NCBI GenBank assembly: GCA_028564675.1 | Contig: JAOVVO010000032.1 | Coordinates: 1-64,000, forward strand | DNA: 64,000 bases | Direction: 5' to 3' | Source of the DNA: Onchocerca lupi | Lineage: Eukaryota > Nematoda > Chromadorea > Rhabditida > Onchocercidae | In this document: positions 49,287-61,750 of the stretch, one piece after another | How positions within the stretch are numbered: the stretch's first letter is position 1 | How the letters are laid out: each line of letters starts with the position of its first letter | Position numbers and translations under genes: made by a program | The notes under the pieces: generated by a model | Told to the model about the DNA's origin: nothing | The model's database searches: none | The model's input: only the letters and a program-made list of their open reading frames with translations

Positions 49287-52200
49287 ATTTGGGTATGCAA
49301 AATCATTTTACAACTCAGATAGAGCCATCGAAAGACAGCACCGTACCCCATTGCTTTGTTTTTGTCTCTTTGTTCTCCTCGTGCTGAATGTGAATGGTGT
49401 GACCTTTATGACCTGTCGATTTTCTACTTGTAAACAAATTAAAGTATTCAACATGCCGGCTTTTGTTCTCCTTCCAACAGTTTCGGGGAGATGCTTATTT
49501 GCGGTAAAGTAATTGTTTCGACGTGTTCAGCTGGATCACTTTCGTTGAAATCATAAACTTAGAATAACTGAGGTATTATCTAGATGTCATTGAATGAGAA
49601 AGCGATTTCCTAAATAAACTTAGATTCTGTTTCGCGGTTTTAGGCTCGTCTCTTGTTTCTGTTATTTCCTGTTTAAGACAATCGGTAATGAATTTCCGAT
49701 TTACTTTTCTACTTTGTGCATTGAATTCGCTGGTGTGAGGAAATCAAGAATGCATTGAATTGTCTCGATCTCAAGTTCAGTATTACCATTTATGAGAAGC
49801 GTTTTAGTCTTTTGGCAATTTGTTCCTATCAATTCTGGATGTTTGTATATCATTTTATTGTCAATATTGAAGTATTTCTAATAAATATTGCGATATGATT
49901 TTCATAAGTTAGGCGATTCTATCATGGAATCGATTCACTATAGGTTTATAGATTAAAATAAATTATCTTCTGCTTCCTTGTTCAACTTTTTTTTTTTTCA
50001 TTAAATCATCAATGAAAACTGTTATCAATATCAGTAGGAGTAAGAGTGCCACACGATATTACTAATATAATTATCAAATTTGAGTTAATGTTAATGTCAA
50101 ACTGTTTGAATATGTTGCATGTGACGATCGTTCTGTAATATAACAATGGTAATATACATTAGACAATAGCCTCTCGAGAGAATTATTTTTAAATATGTTA
50201 TTTGAATGGCATTTAAAGAAAAAAAAAAAAGAAAAAAAGAATCTCCAACTTTGATTAGGCCGAGTTTATGAAGGTATCGTATAACGACAATTTACTTTTC
50301 TTGCTTCAACTTTTTGAAAGCAAAACATACAATTCGATCATTTTTCTTGTTGTTCGAAATCTCTGTCGCAAGATGATTGGCTTCTTACAACCACTCATTA
50401 CCTCTCTTATTGTCCATATGATGAGTTTTTGACAGCTCTGCAGTACCGAATGATGTAAATCTTACAAACTGGAGCATTCAAGTAATTGATGGCCAGTAGT
50501 TTTTATTCTCTAAACTTCTGACGATTAACACGAATTTGCAAACTGACTTTCGAACCAAATTTTTGTTCCTTAGCAGTATTGCTTCTGGTTCGATATTGTA
50601 GATTATGGAGCATTTTTTAAAATGACGATGCATGACACGACTGATAATACTTTTTTGACATTGAATTGGAGAAGTTCCTCCTTGAGGTACGACACTTTCT
50701 AAAATGACACAAGCAGTAGATACTGTGTATCAGTATAACTGCTTCCTTTAACATCCTGGCCAACTAGATTAACTAGGCTAGTTTAGTGCCATTATATGCT
50801 TTTTGACTACGACATAATCGAATTCCATCTGTTAGAGACAGCTTGCTACTCATTAAATTTACTTTTTGTTGAATGCTTTCACACTTTCTTTACAAAGCTT
50901 GTTTCATATCTTACCTGATCCTTCAACTTTTGAAGATGTATTTTCGATAGTGAATGAAACGACGTCGCAAAGTTACGAATATTAATGTATCCTCGTGAGA
51001 AGAGTCGTTTAAGAATAGTATACAATATTTTGTGAAAAAAAATCATTCAACTTAAACAAAATTGGAGAATACTTTCGATTTCCTTTTTTTCCAACAAGTT
51101 TTAAGATTCTCCGAAAAAAGTATTAAATTGATATTCAAAAATATTATTCGTACCCATACACTATAGTCGAGAAACTTTAGTCGTTTGATATTTCAAATAT
51201 TGATTTTGTGATCGCAAAATTGAAGGGAAACAAGAGAACCTCAAATATGAAGGAATTTTGTAATTCAAGTTCCTTCATCGATGAAGATAGGAATGCAAGA
51301 TTATATTGATACACAGTTCTCACAACAGATTAAAAACAACATCATGCTTCATTTCAAAAATAAAAAGTAATCTTTATTACTCATATTCTTAAAGTAATCA
51401 TATATGGAGTTCAATTTATGACGAATGACTTTTTAAAATTCGTTTTTTCTAATCCCAGGGAAAATTGCTTAGGTCAAATTCCACCCAGAAAGTTGGGATG
51501 AGGTCAGCATAATCAGTTGACATGTATATTAGCATCCCTGAAATTCTGTTTAGAATTTTTCTGAAACGACGATACATTAATTCAGTTGAATGGATTAACT
51601 TGTTTTCTAAAATAATTGTATAATTCATTTATTCAACAGTTTGAAATAGACTAATCTACTTGGAATTAATGGTACGATTGCGTTTAGATATCTTATCTGT
51701 TTTCACTGACAAAGTTCAAAACTTAATGAATGGAAAATGTTATGGGAATTCGGTACTTCTCCATTGTTTCCTCAATTCAGTCTTTAGCCTGTTTCAGGTT
51801 CTATGACTGTGTAGGGTGGATTTAACTACAGTGAACGATTTTTTATTGTATTTAATTACATTAAATGGTCCAATATCTTCCAAAACAGAAATTTTTGCAG
51901 GAACTTTGATAATTAGTTCTAATAGCTCAAGAATTATAAATATTGCAGAATAGCAGGTGTTACAGGATTCATTTACCAATTTTTTTTTTTCGCTTTATAT
52001 TCGAAATTTGAAATGTTCGGTAGCACAATATCAAAAATATAACAGGGTCTACTGATAAGATTGGTGCATCAAATTTTAGACTCTTTTTGAATGAAAAATC
52101 CTCGAAAAATTCTTCATATATTAGATCTAATAAAGATCTGAAAAATTTTAATGGTTTTAAAAATATACTAAATTAAGTGATGTTATGACAGCTGTGGATG

Positions 52201-53299
52201 ATTAGCTCTTTCAAGGTCATCAGCCACCTGCTCTTTTTGTGACTCATGATTTTTACTTTTTTTTTCGAAATGTCAATGTGGAGCGTTGCAATCTCAGATT
52301 ATTAAAATTTCAAATTTTGTAAAATTTGAGACGAAAGAGAGGGAGAACTTTGGTTATATACTTGTATATATACGCCTAAATAAAGCAGTGTGTGCTCATT
52401 GACTAGAAAAAAACCGTCTAATTTTAATTTAGAGAAACATTTTACTTAGCACAAACAATTGATGACAGGGAAGATTTTTCACATCATTTCAGCATTTAGA
52501 TACAACGAATAATCGTTGAAAGTAATATATATGAATTCATGTGAGAGAGAAACAAACTTTGGTAGAGGTCAATTTATTGTTAAGAGATTTGTGAAAGTTT
52601 GACTTATCCAGATCACCACCGATCATCATTTATACAGATCAGTGAAATATGTAAAGCAAGTATTGATTCATAAATGATATTACTATTGATTTGACATTTC
52701 CAGAAATCTTTTTATTCAATATTCTTTTATATATAGTCTAGAAAAAAGCACGACTGGCGGCGATATTTGCTTTCCAATCATAAATTCATCACAAATTTGG
52801 AATTCTGGAGCCTTCCAAACTGTCTCATTCATTAATTGTCCCATTTTGTGGGATAATTAATTTATGAGACAAGGAAGCAACAACGCAACGTGTAATACGT
52901 CAAATTCCCCCTTTTCTTATACTTATCCTTACTCTTATCACATTTCTTATCATTGTATTTTCTAGTGGAAGGAACTTATCATCAAGAATGATCTTATCTA
53001 GGTAGATAAATTTGCCTATGGCTTCAGTTATAAAGTAGACAAAACAAGACAAGGACTATCGATTTTCTGGTTTTCGAAAAAGGTTGAGGTTAGGTTTATT
53101 TTGATTCGTTATTGTTCATATTAAATTTTTCCCGAAATTGTTCTTGATGTGTATTTTCTTCCTGACGCAACTGAATTGTTTAATTTCTCATTTATTAATT
53201 AATAAATAATCGCAACAGTTCTTTAAATATCCCAGCGATTTATCACTTGACCGTAGCAGAAATGGCTAACTTTCATCCCTGCGCATTATCTCGTGGATT
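49287..53299. other. gene-poor AT-rich region
   Basis: I see no supported gene, RNA gene or mobile element here. Confidence 0.45.
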
Positions 53300-53900
53300 C
53301 TTCATTTTAGTAATGTAAAGTAACGCCCGTCACCTTCCGATAGGAATGAGAATTCGGTTACGTGACCCGTCTGGAACTCTCACGCACTTTGAACGGGATA
53401 CACGATTATCGTAACGTACGTGGGATCAAATGAGTAATGACAAGTTTTTCCGAAATTCTCATGCACTTTGCGAGATAGTTTAGGGCGATTCATTGTAACA
53501 CTAAGAAGTGACGGCGATTGTTCATCAGTGGGTTGCAATTCGTGCATTACTTTCTTGCAGTACAGAAAGTAGTTTCATCTATAATGCACGAACTAAATTA
53601 ATGCCAACTTTGACCTCTAACCCGTGGGGTCATGCTTTGTTCATCGCTGATGCATCTGTGGAGTTCGAAAAGAAAAGAATGCTTTCAACTGATTATGGAA
53701 AGATGATGAGAGAGTAGCCAAGTCATTTGCAGGTCAGTTACGTGGGAAATGACTGCAACATTTTGTTGGGAATGTCTGGCCTGCGGGAATAGGGCGCATT
53801 GTGGCCGACATCGGGTAGCTGATCGACACGTTGAAGCTAAACACGTATTAATCACGTGTTTATCAACAATGGAATCATTAATTATCATTATTATATCTAC
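53300..53900. other. GC-richer island with imperfect internal duplication
   Basis: CpG-containing, less AT-rich block in an AT-rich region. Two related segments start CTCTCACGCACTTTG (about 53377) and TTCTCATGCACTTTG (about 53456), each followed by a similar GATA...GATT/GTAAC run. A Cys/His-rich open frame (53749-53952, plus) begins MTATFCWECLACGNRAHCG but has no recognised fold. It could be regulatory or a 5' exon. Confidence 0.3.
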
Positions 53901-53992
53901 TGCTTATCAGTATTACTTACTGTTTGTTGTTTTTATCAATTACGACTGCTAATAATCAGTGGTTGAGCCTGGTTGAACACTTGGTAGAGCTA

Positions 53993-54100
53993 TTGCTGTG
54001 GCTGTGGCTGTGGTTGTGGTGTGGTTGTAGTGTAGTTTTACTGTGGCTGTGATGTAGTTGTGGTGTTTTGGCTATGATGTGGATGTGGTTGATGTTGGAG
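53993..54100. repeat. TGTGG-type G/T-rich simple repeat
   Basis: Imperfect iterations of CTGTGG and GTGGTTGTGGT on the plus strand. Open frames across it arise from the repeat. Confidence 0.8.
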
Positions 54101-55421
54101 CTAATCTGAGAAGACATTTGCTGCTTAATGAGCAAAGTGTTTGTGTGCTCGAAGGCAGAACGATTTTTTGGCGATGAGAGTTCTCAATGCTGTGATAACA
54201 ATCCTTTCCTCTCGCTAGCAACTTATCACTTGATCCATTGATAACGAGATCTTCTGATTTCTTCATCAATTACTCGAATCTGCCAAAAGTAGTATCAGTA
54301 ATTAATTGCCATCCGTACTTCTATTTTATCAGCAGAAGACGGATAACCAGGATTGCAAAGTTCACTTTCGGCATTTTTATTACATTATATTTTTTGGATG
54401 TTATCTTGGCATATGTCGTCATTTATCAGAATGATGACTTGATGATGATAAAGAGCAGCATGTTGGATAGGATTAGACTTTGTAATAGTTGTTCAGTGAT
54501 GAATATTTGTACAGCCTGATCAATCATTATAGTGATATCACTGATATTTAGGAAGAGAATTGGAAGTCATAATCAGTTCTACAATTATCAGTTATCATAA
54601 ATGGTATACAATGCAGAAAAGTTCGTGAAGCCTGAGTTTGAAGAGTTTAAGGTTTCCAATCTATGATACGGTAGTTCATTTTCCCTCTTTTAAGCGTCAA
54701 ATTTGCATGCGAAAAAAAATTGTGTGCAGTACTCTTATTGAATTTGTATTTTCATGTTTTTTAAATTGAATTTGCTCCTTCCAAAATACTGAAAAATTGT
54801 AATTGTTTTTTGAATAAATTTGATTCCAAGTAGAACGAATTTCTATTCCCTTTATTTCGAATTTATTTATATAGATAATGCGAGAGTTTTTAAAGATGAT
54901 AGTCTGTAATGGTTTGAAATAAATAAAAATTTTACCTGAACGTGAACTTTCTGATTCACTTTGTAAGTTTAAACGGCCTTAAGACTAAAGGTCATTTCCA
55001 ATTAAATGTTATTTATCCGGATCACAGTGCCTTACTTAACTCAGTCCCTGACGTGATCCGGATAGTAACATGTATCAAAAATCGCTGAGATTATTATTTA
55101 ATAAATTTAAATAATAACTGATATTACATGTGTTCAATTTTATATGAATTTTAGAAACTGATAATTTGATTAAAGGATTTTATCCTATAATCAGTCGGAT
55201 TACTCAGTGTAACTTAAAGTCGACCGTTTCCATAGTGTAAAAAAGTTAAAATGTTTAGTGAAAGTTCATTCTTAAAATGGATTTAATTAATTAATCTGAT
55301 AAAAAACATACATTCTGTCAATGAAATTCTCATCCTTCATCACTTTTCTATGAAGGATTGACTGACAGGGCACATTAATTGGTGATGAATTTCTTATTTT
55401 AGGATCAATTTTATGCTATTT

Positions 55422-55499
55422 TGTATGTATGTATGTATGTATGTGTGTGTGTGTGTATGTGTGTGTGTGTATGTGTGTGTGTGTGTGTGTGTGTGTATG
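55422..55499. repeat. GTAT/GT microsatellite
   Basis: About five GTAT units followed by mixed GT and GTAT dinucleotide tracts. Confidence 0.95.
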
Positions 55500-56398
55500 C
55501 ATGAGTAATTGTTCTGTGCCAGTCATTTTATTTGGTACTTCTTTAGCCTAGAGAGGAACGATGGACAGTTTCCCAGGAGTGTGAAAAAAGGAAATTTTAC
55601 AAACAAATCGGGGACGGTGTAGAGATCATCCGATCACTCGATCGCCCGTGCCTTCCGAGCCATCGACAGCGAAATGTTTTCAAAATGCGTTCCCATCATA
55701 TGTTCCCTCCCTAAAACTACTCATTTTCATGATTCCGACGTTCGTTTTCGGACAAAAAATAACATTTCTTTTTTTGGCAGGCAATGAAATGACGTACACA
55801 TAGAAAAAGAATTTTAAGATACTTTTTTTTCCCTCGGAGTTCTTTTCAAAGGACAGAAACTTGGTTTTTATTTGAAAACGTTCTTATTTCCCAATTAACT
55901 TTCCCTAACTGCTAATTAACTTCAATGTTCACTTTCGCCAAGAGATAACAATCAATTTTAGTAAACTTTCATTGTGAATTTCCTTAAATTACCGGAAAAA
56001 TTCGATATTTCTTAAGAAGTTAGAAGTTGATATTAGAACTTAAGAAGTTCGTGTCACATGACTACATGTACAGCTAAAAATTAAAAGTACTGAATAGCTC
56101 GCAAGTGATTCAGTTATAGAAATGATAGCAGCAATTAAATTTATCGGCTCATTGATCATTCGGAATGATCAGAAATGCATATAGCATATAATTATGGAAT
56201 CAGTTCGTCAGTTCCTTGCATATCAGTGTTAAATGATAAGCAAACGAGGTCAGCAAGCTGGATAATTCGATTTGTTAGATAAGGCATCCATAAAACTTCT
56301 AGGACTGGATTCAGCTAGTTTTTTGAATAAAATTCGCATTCATTTTGAATTCTGATAATCTCAAATAAACAATGCAAGAATGCTTGCATTCAGCAAGA

Positions 56399-56837
56399 TG
56401 CATGAATGTTGTGTCACATTGCTGGTGCATGACATCAAAGCAAAATGCGTGTGTTTGAAATCATATCATATCATAAGTGCAATTAAGAATTCAAAGATCA
56501 GTGCAGAGATAATTTAGAATAAAGTTGTAACAAGCTGAACCGCCTAAAATCCCGACCCCCCGAGATTCACTGATGGCCTGTTCTCAGTCCCTCTGATGCT
56601 GATGTGAGTGCTATGCATGCATATGTTTGCATGAGATAATGCGTTCTTTTGGATCTACCGAAATATGCGGTCCATGCGAGTATGCACAGCCATAAAAAAA
56701 ATTATGCTTGCATCGGTGGGATGGATTGGTTGGGCATTATGCCAACAAAGGTTTTTTTGGTGCATTTTTTGCAGTCAGATTGATTGGATGCCAGTAAGAG
56801 AGAGGATGGGATGGTGAAGGTTCCTGAGGTGCATGCA
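56399..56837. promoter_or_regulatory. cluster of TGCATG elements
   Basis: TGCATG occurs at 56399, 56426, 56614, 56628 and 56830, with overlapping CATGCA at 56616 and 56832. In nematode introns (U)GCAUG is the binding core of FOX-1/ASD-1 splicing regulators. If this region lies inside a long plus-strand intron it could be a splicing enhancer. As DNA, the palindromic ATGCATGCAT could also be a factor site. Inference only. Confidence 0.3.
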
Positions 56838-58827
56838 GTTGGCTTCTGCAGGCATTCATCCATCTCCTCTTCTGGTCCCGAGGTGGCATGCTATCATCCA
56901 TTTTGATTCAGAAATACCCGGATATTACCCACCACTTCCAAAGGAACTGGAGCAGTTTATTGAGTAAAATAGAGGATGGAGAGACAATGGGCTTGGTTAT
57001 TGGCCTTGGCCTAGGCATTCATTCATTCATTCTATTACTGTGTTCTATCCCAAAGTGCTTTAGAGCACTCATTTAATGAGTGATAAGATACGCTCATTTT
57101 ATGAGATTCGTTCAAATTTGATGCGATAAGGCTAGACTCATTTAGCCATAGTCTTCATTTGATATCGGCTAATTACTTGTCGATATGATGCCTAAGACAT
57201 TTGCTTATCTGTGCGGCTATCAGAAAGAGTGAGAAACAATTCGTGCTGTTATCAAATGTCGAGTTTCATATAATTAACTTATTGATAACAAATGAAATTT
57301 AATTGGCCTAGCTTACTTGTCTGCTCGATGTTTCTTAAGCACCAGGCTAATTAATAAACTTAAGTGGCGATGGTTCAGATGTCTAAAGTAAATATCTGCA
57401 AGTGATAGGCTAAAAGTTCATAGAATATTCAGACTATTTGATATATCGTTTCAGTATCATTCTACTTTGTGTTGTTGGATGATACTTCTGTCATGATTAC
57501 TTAAGCATAGGTTCTTTACCGAGGACTAAAATGAGACAGAATAGCGAGTATCGCAATGTGAGATTTCTTGACTTATCAGTAATCAGTATTCTACGTATGG
57601 CCAGTACATACATGGAGTACACATTTTACATTTTACAGATGAATTTAAGGTATTAATATCTGGAGGTAAGCTTGCTTATCGATATCTTCTTGATGTTTTT
57701 TATTTGAATTAAATCGCTGAGTGATAATGATGGAGAATGCTTTCAGTTAATTGAATGTTTCGTCGAGATCAAATTCAGTAAATGCTGACGAAGAATGTTT
57801 ATATTTGATAATTTTGTTAAAGATAGGTAGACTTTAATGAGTTCAAAGCTTGCAGCGGAATCGATTATTGCAAATGGCCGAAGGGACTACAAGAAATAAC
57901 CGGTCGCAAACCGAACTCAATACGAGTAAGAAAATTATAACTGCTTGATAAAAATCATACGAATAGATTTGATTGAGATCAAAGGATCTGCTGAAAGTGG
58001 ATACACTGTAATATCACCATCGCAGTTTGAGAATGAACAGCGCCCTGAAGCCAGTAATTATTGAAAGGATGGAGATATGTTGTTCAAGAAAATACAGATC
58101 GATAAAAGTTGAATGAGGAAGTTCAAAGGGATCGAATCGAATTACTCCCACCTATAATGTCAGGTGTACGATGATACGTTGTGTTTGAATAAAAATAATA
58201 CTAAAACAAAATTAAAAGGAGAAGAAGATCAGTTCTGTTGATAATTTCAAAATTCATTTCATCTTGTTGGACTTTCCATTTCTTATCTAGTTGTAGAAAG
58301 ATATGAATATTTGATACGCATAGGAACTGATCTCGAAAGGCGATGATATTGGAAAGTGAAATACGGAAGCTGATCTTCGACACATACAACGCATCACATA
58401 AGCATGATGGGCAGATGCGTGAGAAAGATCTGGCTTACTGATAAAGAACAGGCTGATTGATAAGTGTAACGATGTGACACACCTCACTTTCGTCATCATC
58501 ACCAACGTCATTGTCTACCGTGCAGCAGCACTTCAGTAGTTTCCAGTACATCCAACTACTCTCTTCCTGAACTCATCAGAAATTGATTGACATGTTGAAA
58601 TTCTCATCGATTTTTCACTTATTTTCATTCTTTTCCTCTTTAATGAATGAGGTAAAGTAGAATGGAGTGTAAGTATACATGTTTATTTATGATCAACTGG
58701 TAAGTTTGCAAGCGAATATGATTGTTGCTGTGTGATAAATTAATACCTTTCATTTTTACTTGTTATGATCTGTAAACGGTTCGATTGCGAACTAACTGTG
58801 CTTTTCAATTTTCTTTGGTAATTAAAA

Positions 58828-58857
58828 ATGACTGACATTGACCTGGCTGACTTGATT
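58828..58857 (+). CDS. possible 10-codon first coding exon
   Basis: ATG starts MTDIDLADLI and is followed immediately by a perfect GTAAGT donor (58858). The acidic, hydrophobic-spaced start looks like a real N terminus, but no downstream exon could be joined inside the window. It may be an alternative first exon of a gene continuing to the right. Confidence 0.2.
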
Positions 58858-58999
58858 GTAAGTACGAAACTATTTATGATCTGACTTGCATGCGTCATTT
58901 GAATCCCATTGCTTCCACGGTGATAATAGAATCTTCATTCCATCCGCATGTTCTGGTATTAATTAATCGTTTGTTCTGGTATTAATTAATTAATTCAAT

Positions 59000-59128
59000 A
59001 AAAACCTTACAATAGAACCTATAATAGTAGGTGGTGGGCAAGAAAAAGGATTGCGTGGTGGTACAGAAAATGTTGTTGCAGGGGTTGATCTGGCTATATT
59101 TGCTCTATTTTATGAAAAAGTTGTTTGA
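59000..59128 (+). pseudogene. NifS-type cysteine desulfurase fragment, likely bacterial (Wolbachia-like) insertion
   Basis: A continuous frame of 42 codons contains EPIIVGGGQEKGLRGGTENV, the C-terminal signature of NifS/selenocysteine-lyase class V aminotransferases, then decays to a stop. The PLP-lysine region and the rest of the roughly 380-residue enzyme are missing on both sides. No introns or splice sites frame it, and flanking DNA is non-coding. Bacterial origin, with Wolbachia as likeliest donor in a filarial worm, is inference. A decayed eukaryotic selenocysteine lyase is the alternative. Confidence 0.55.
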
Positions 59129-61112
59129 TCTTTTTTTAAAAAAAACTTTTAGCACCTCTATTCTCCCTATATTTGCATGAAAGACTTGGCAACTTTGAAG
59201 AAATCAGAATTCATATTCTTTCATATTCTGCTTTTCACAATTCCATGAATGAAACTCTTCCACTCGAACTTTCCATTTTCTGATTTTCCATTCTGTTGAA
59301 TCTTCAAGAAACTTTTGAGTTGAAGAATTGCAAATTCCCCGTACTTAGAAATCTCGAAATGTCAAATTTCTGCGTCCGAAGAAAAATGTATGCTTGCTCG
59401 TAGATCTATATCTTTGTGTTTGTATTGGCGTATCAGTCAGTGTATGTACGTATGTGTGTGTTTACCTGTTTATGCATCAGTGTTTGAACTGATAAATTCC
59501 TGAAAAGTTTAGATATATTTTAGATTTTATCCTATTTCCATTTTGAGAGTAATCAAATGTAACATGTCAATGGAAATTTCTCAGTGATTCGAAGCAGTCT
59601 TGAAATGTGTGCCCGAATCACAGGTATTTATACGTTGGCAGGAATAGCTAATCTAGAATTTTATTGAAATTTTTTTTAGTAATAATTTTGGATTTAATTT
59701 TATTCGACCTAATTACTGGTTCCTAGCAGGAGTTCGGTTAAAATATATGACCTAGAAGGGGAAGATTTCTACAGCAATATTGTCTCTGGAAACTACTATA
59801 GTAATCTGATCGACGGAATTCAAAAAAAAAAGCCCACGGTAATGAGTAAAACAAAACAAAACAACATTCCTATTTTTATCGGACTTCTGAGATCAAGATT
59901 TTTGCTAGCATGGCGAAAGATTATTTTTTATCTTTTATTGTTAAATCATTGAACATTCCATATTTAGCAAAGAAGTCACTTGTGAGCATTTTTTGGTGAG
60001 GTGTGATGTAACAACATGCAGCAAACGAGTGCCTTCGAACAATTCAAATTTCCGGCACTTTTCCAAGCATTCATTGCTCATTCCCTCGAAATGAATGTTG
60101 TTGGGAAGGTTGAAATAAAATTTCAAACGACTCGGACATTCTCTCTTTTTTCTTCATTCTGAATGTGAAACACGTTCTCCATTGTTGTGTACCTAACGTT
60201 TCCTATGGCTCATTTGACGCCGATTTAAATGTGACTTCAATGATGGCTCTTCTCATGTGTGGCCATTTTAGCATGTTTGTAGTCTAATTGACCGAATCGA
60301 TTTTTATGAGTTTTAATGAAATCACATCGAGGTGACATGAAGATATAACTTCTGCTGTTGCACACTAATTGTTTATTTCTCGTTCCTGAAATATTAACAT
60401 ATAGGAATTAAATATGGCACGCTGTTATATGAATGAAGCATAGAAATAATGTGGTAATTCGGATATTCTTTTTGTTTAACTTCTGCAATAGTAAGAATTA
60501 TCGCATAGCTAAGTGTGCACAAGTTATTCATGAGATTTCTGAATTAAAAATCATCAGCTGAAACTTTGATTGATCAAATAAAAATTAGTTATTGTTATTG
60601 ATTGAAACCAAACTAATACTATCATGGAAACAGTTGTTTCAGACAATGATTTTTTCATCTCCAAAATGATTATTGTAACCTTCGATGTTAAGAACCAAAT
60701 TAAAGTTAAAAAACAAAATGGAATGTTAATTTATCCTGCCAGTTCGTCTGATTTTTTTTCGAAGAGTAATCTTTGAAAGCTTAAACTAAAAAAACATAAC
60801 TTCAGATTTAAAAAGCATTTCACATATAAGTTCATTTATTTCATTCATCTACAATCTAAAGCGCAGGAAAAATTTTTCTGGACGAATAGATGAAATTTGT
60901 ATAGAGCATTTTGGCTTCCTCTTCAACCTTCAAAATAACTGATTCGTCGTAGAAAGCAGATGTTGTTTTCTAAGAAATTATCCCTTTTTTCTCTCTTCTT
61001 TACCATTTCTCACCACTTTCATTTGTGACTGAGGCAGTAGCTTCTGCTAAAAATTCAATATAACAGGTTCGATTTACATCTAGATTTTGATTTGATCTGC
61101 TCGGTAGATTGT
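59129..61112. other. gene-poor AT-rich region
   Basis: No supported gene. A 61-codon minus-strand frame at 59941-60126 has four Cys and protein-like composition, but no recognised family. Confidence 0.4.
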
Positions 61113-61750
61113 TTAGGAAGGATTATTGAAGATATTATCCATCAATTGATGATAATGAACTTGATCCAAGTTCTCGTCATTTATATAGAAAAGAGTGGGA
61201 GGAGTATTTGTTTTAGTTAATAACTTCAGAAATTCAGAATTGATGTTTGTGGTTTTGTTGACTGATCGATCTTCCATCACAACTCCAACTGTCCATCCAT
61301 TTGAGCTCGCGAAAACTGTGAGAAATTCATAGCTTGAAGGGAGCATCATCCACTCTCTCATTAAAAATTCTAGCATATTATGAGAACTATCTTCACCACT
61401 TCTGGAAGTTTTGAAGAAATCACTTAATTAATTTAAATTATTGCCGTATATAAGAAGAGATAAAATGAGTGTGCATCCATTTTTTACAGAAACGAAACAT
61501 AACTTAAATTTTGGGAAGTTTTGTAAAAGTTCTTCAATGAAAGAATTATTTTTTAATAATTTTAACTCAGAATTTGAAGATATTCCTTATCATTAGGACT
61601 ATAAAAAATTTCATTCCTCAACAGCATTTGTATAATACAGCCGTAGATTAGAGAAATGCCGGCATTTTGTTTAATTAATATAATATTATAAATTAAAAAG
61701 TTACCAATATAATTCAAAAGATAAATTAAAAGTGAAAAATAAAGTTTCAT
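61113..61750 (-). pseudogene. broken intronless reading frame of about 210 codons, unknown family
   Basis: Starts at 61750 with a hydrophobic, signal- or membrane-like N terminus. A frame change near 61565-61600 leads into a second frame that stays open to the TAA at about 61435, and the same frame then continues open to 61113. One frameshift and one nonsense codon therefore explain the whole interval. Later residues look like a folded soluble domain (PPTLFYINDENLDQVHYHQL). Absence of introns in a nematode region rich in them suggests a transferred bacterial gene or retrocopy (inference). Confidence 0.4.

Noticed and set aside
54072..54269. 65-codon minus-strand frame
   Set aside because: Its Ser/Thr end is encoded by the G/T-rich simple repeat.
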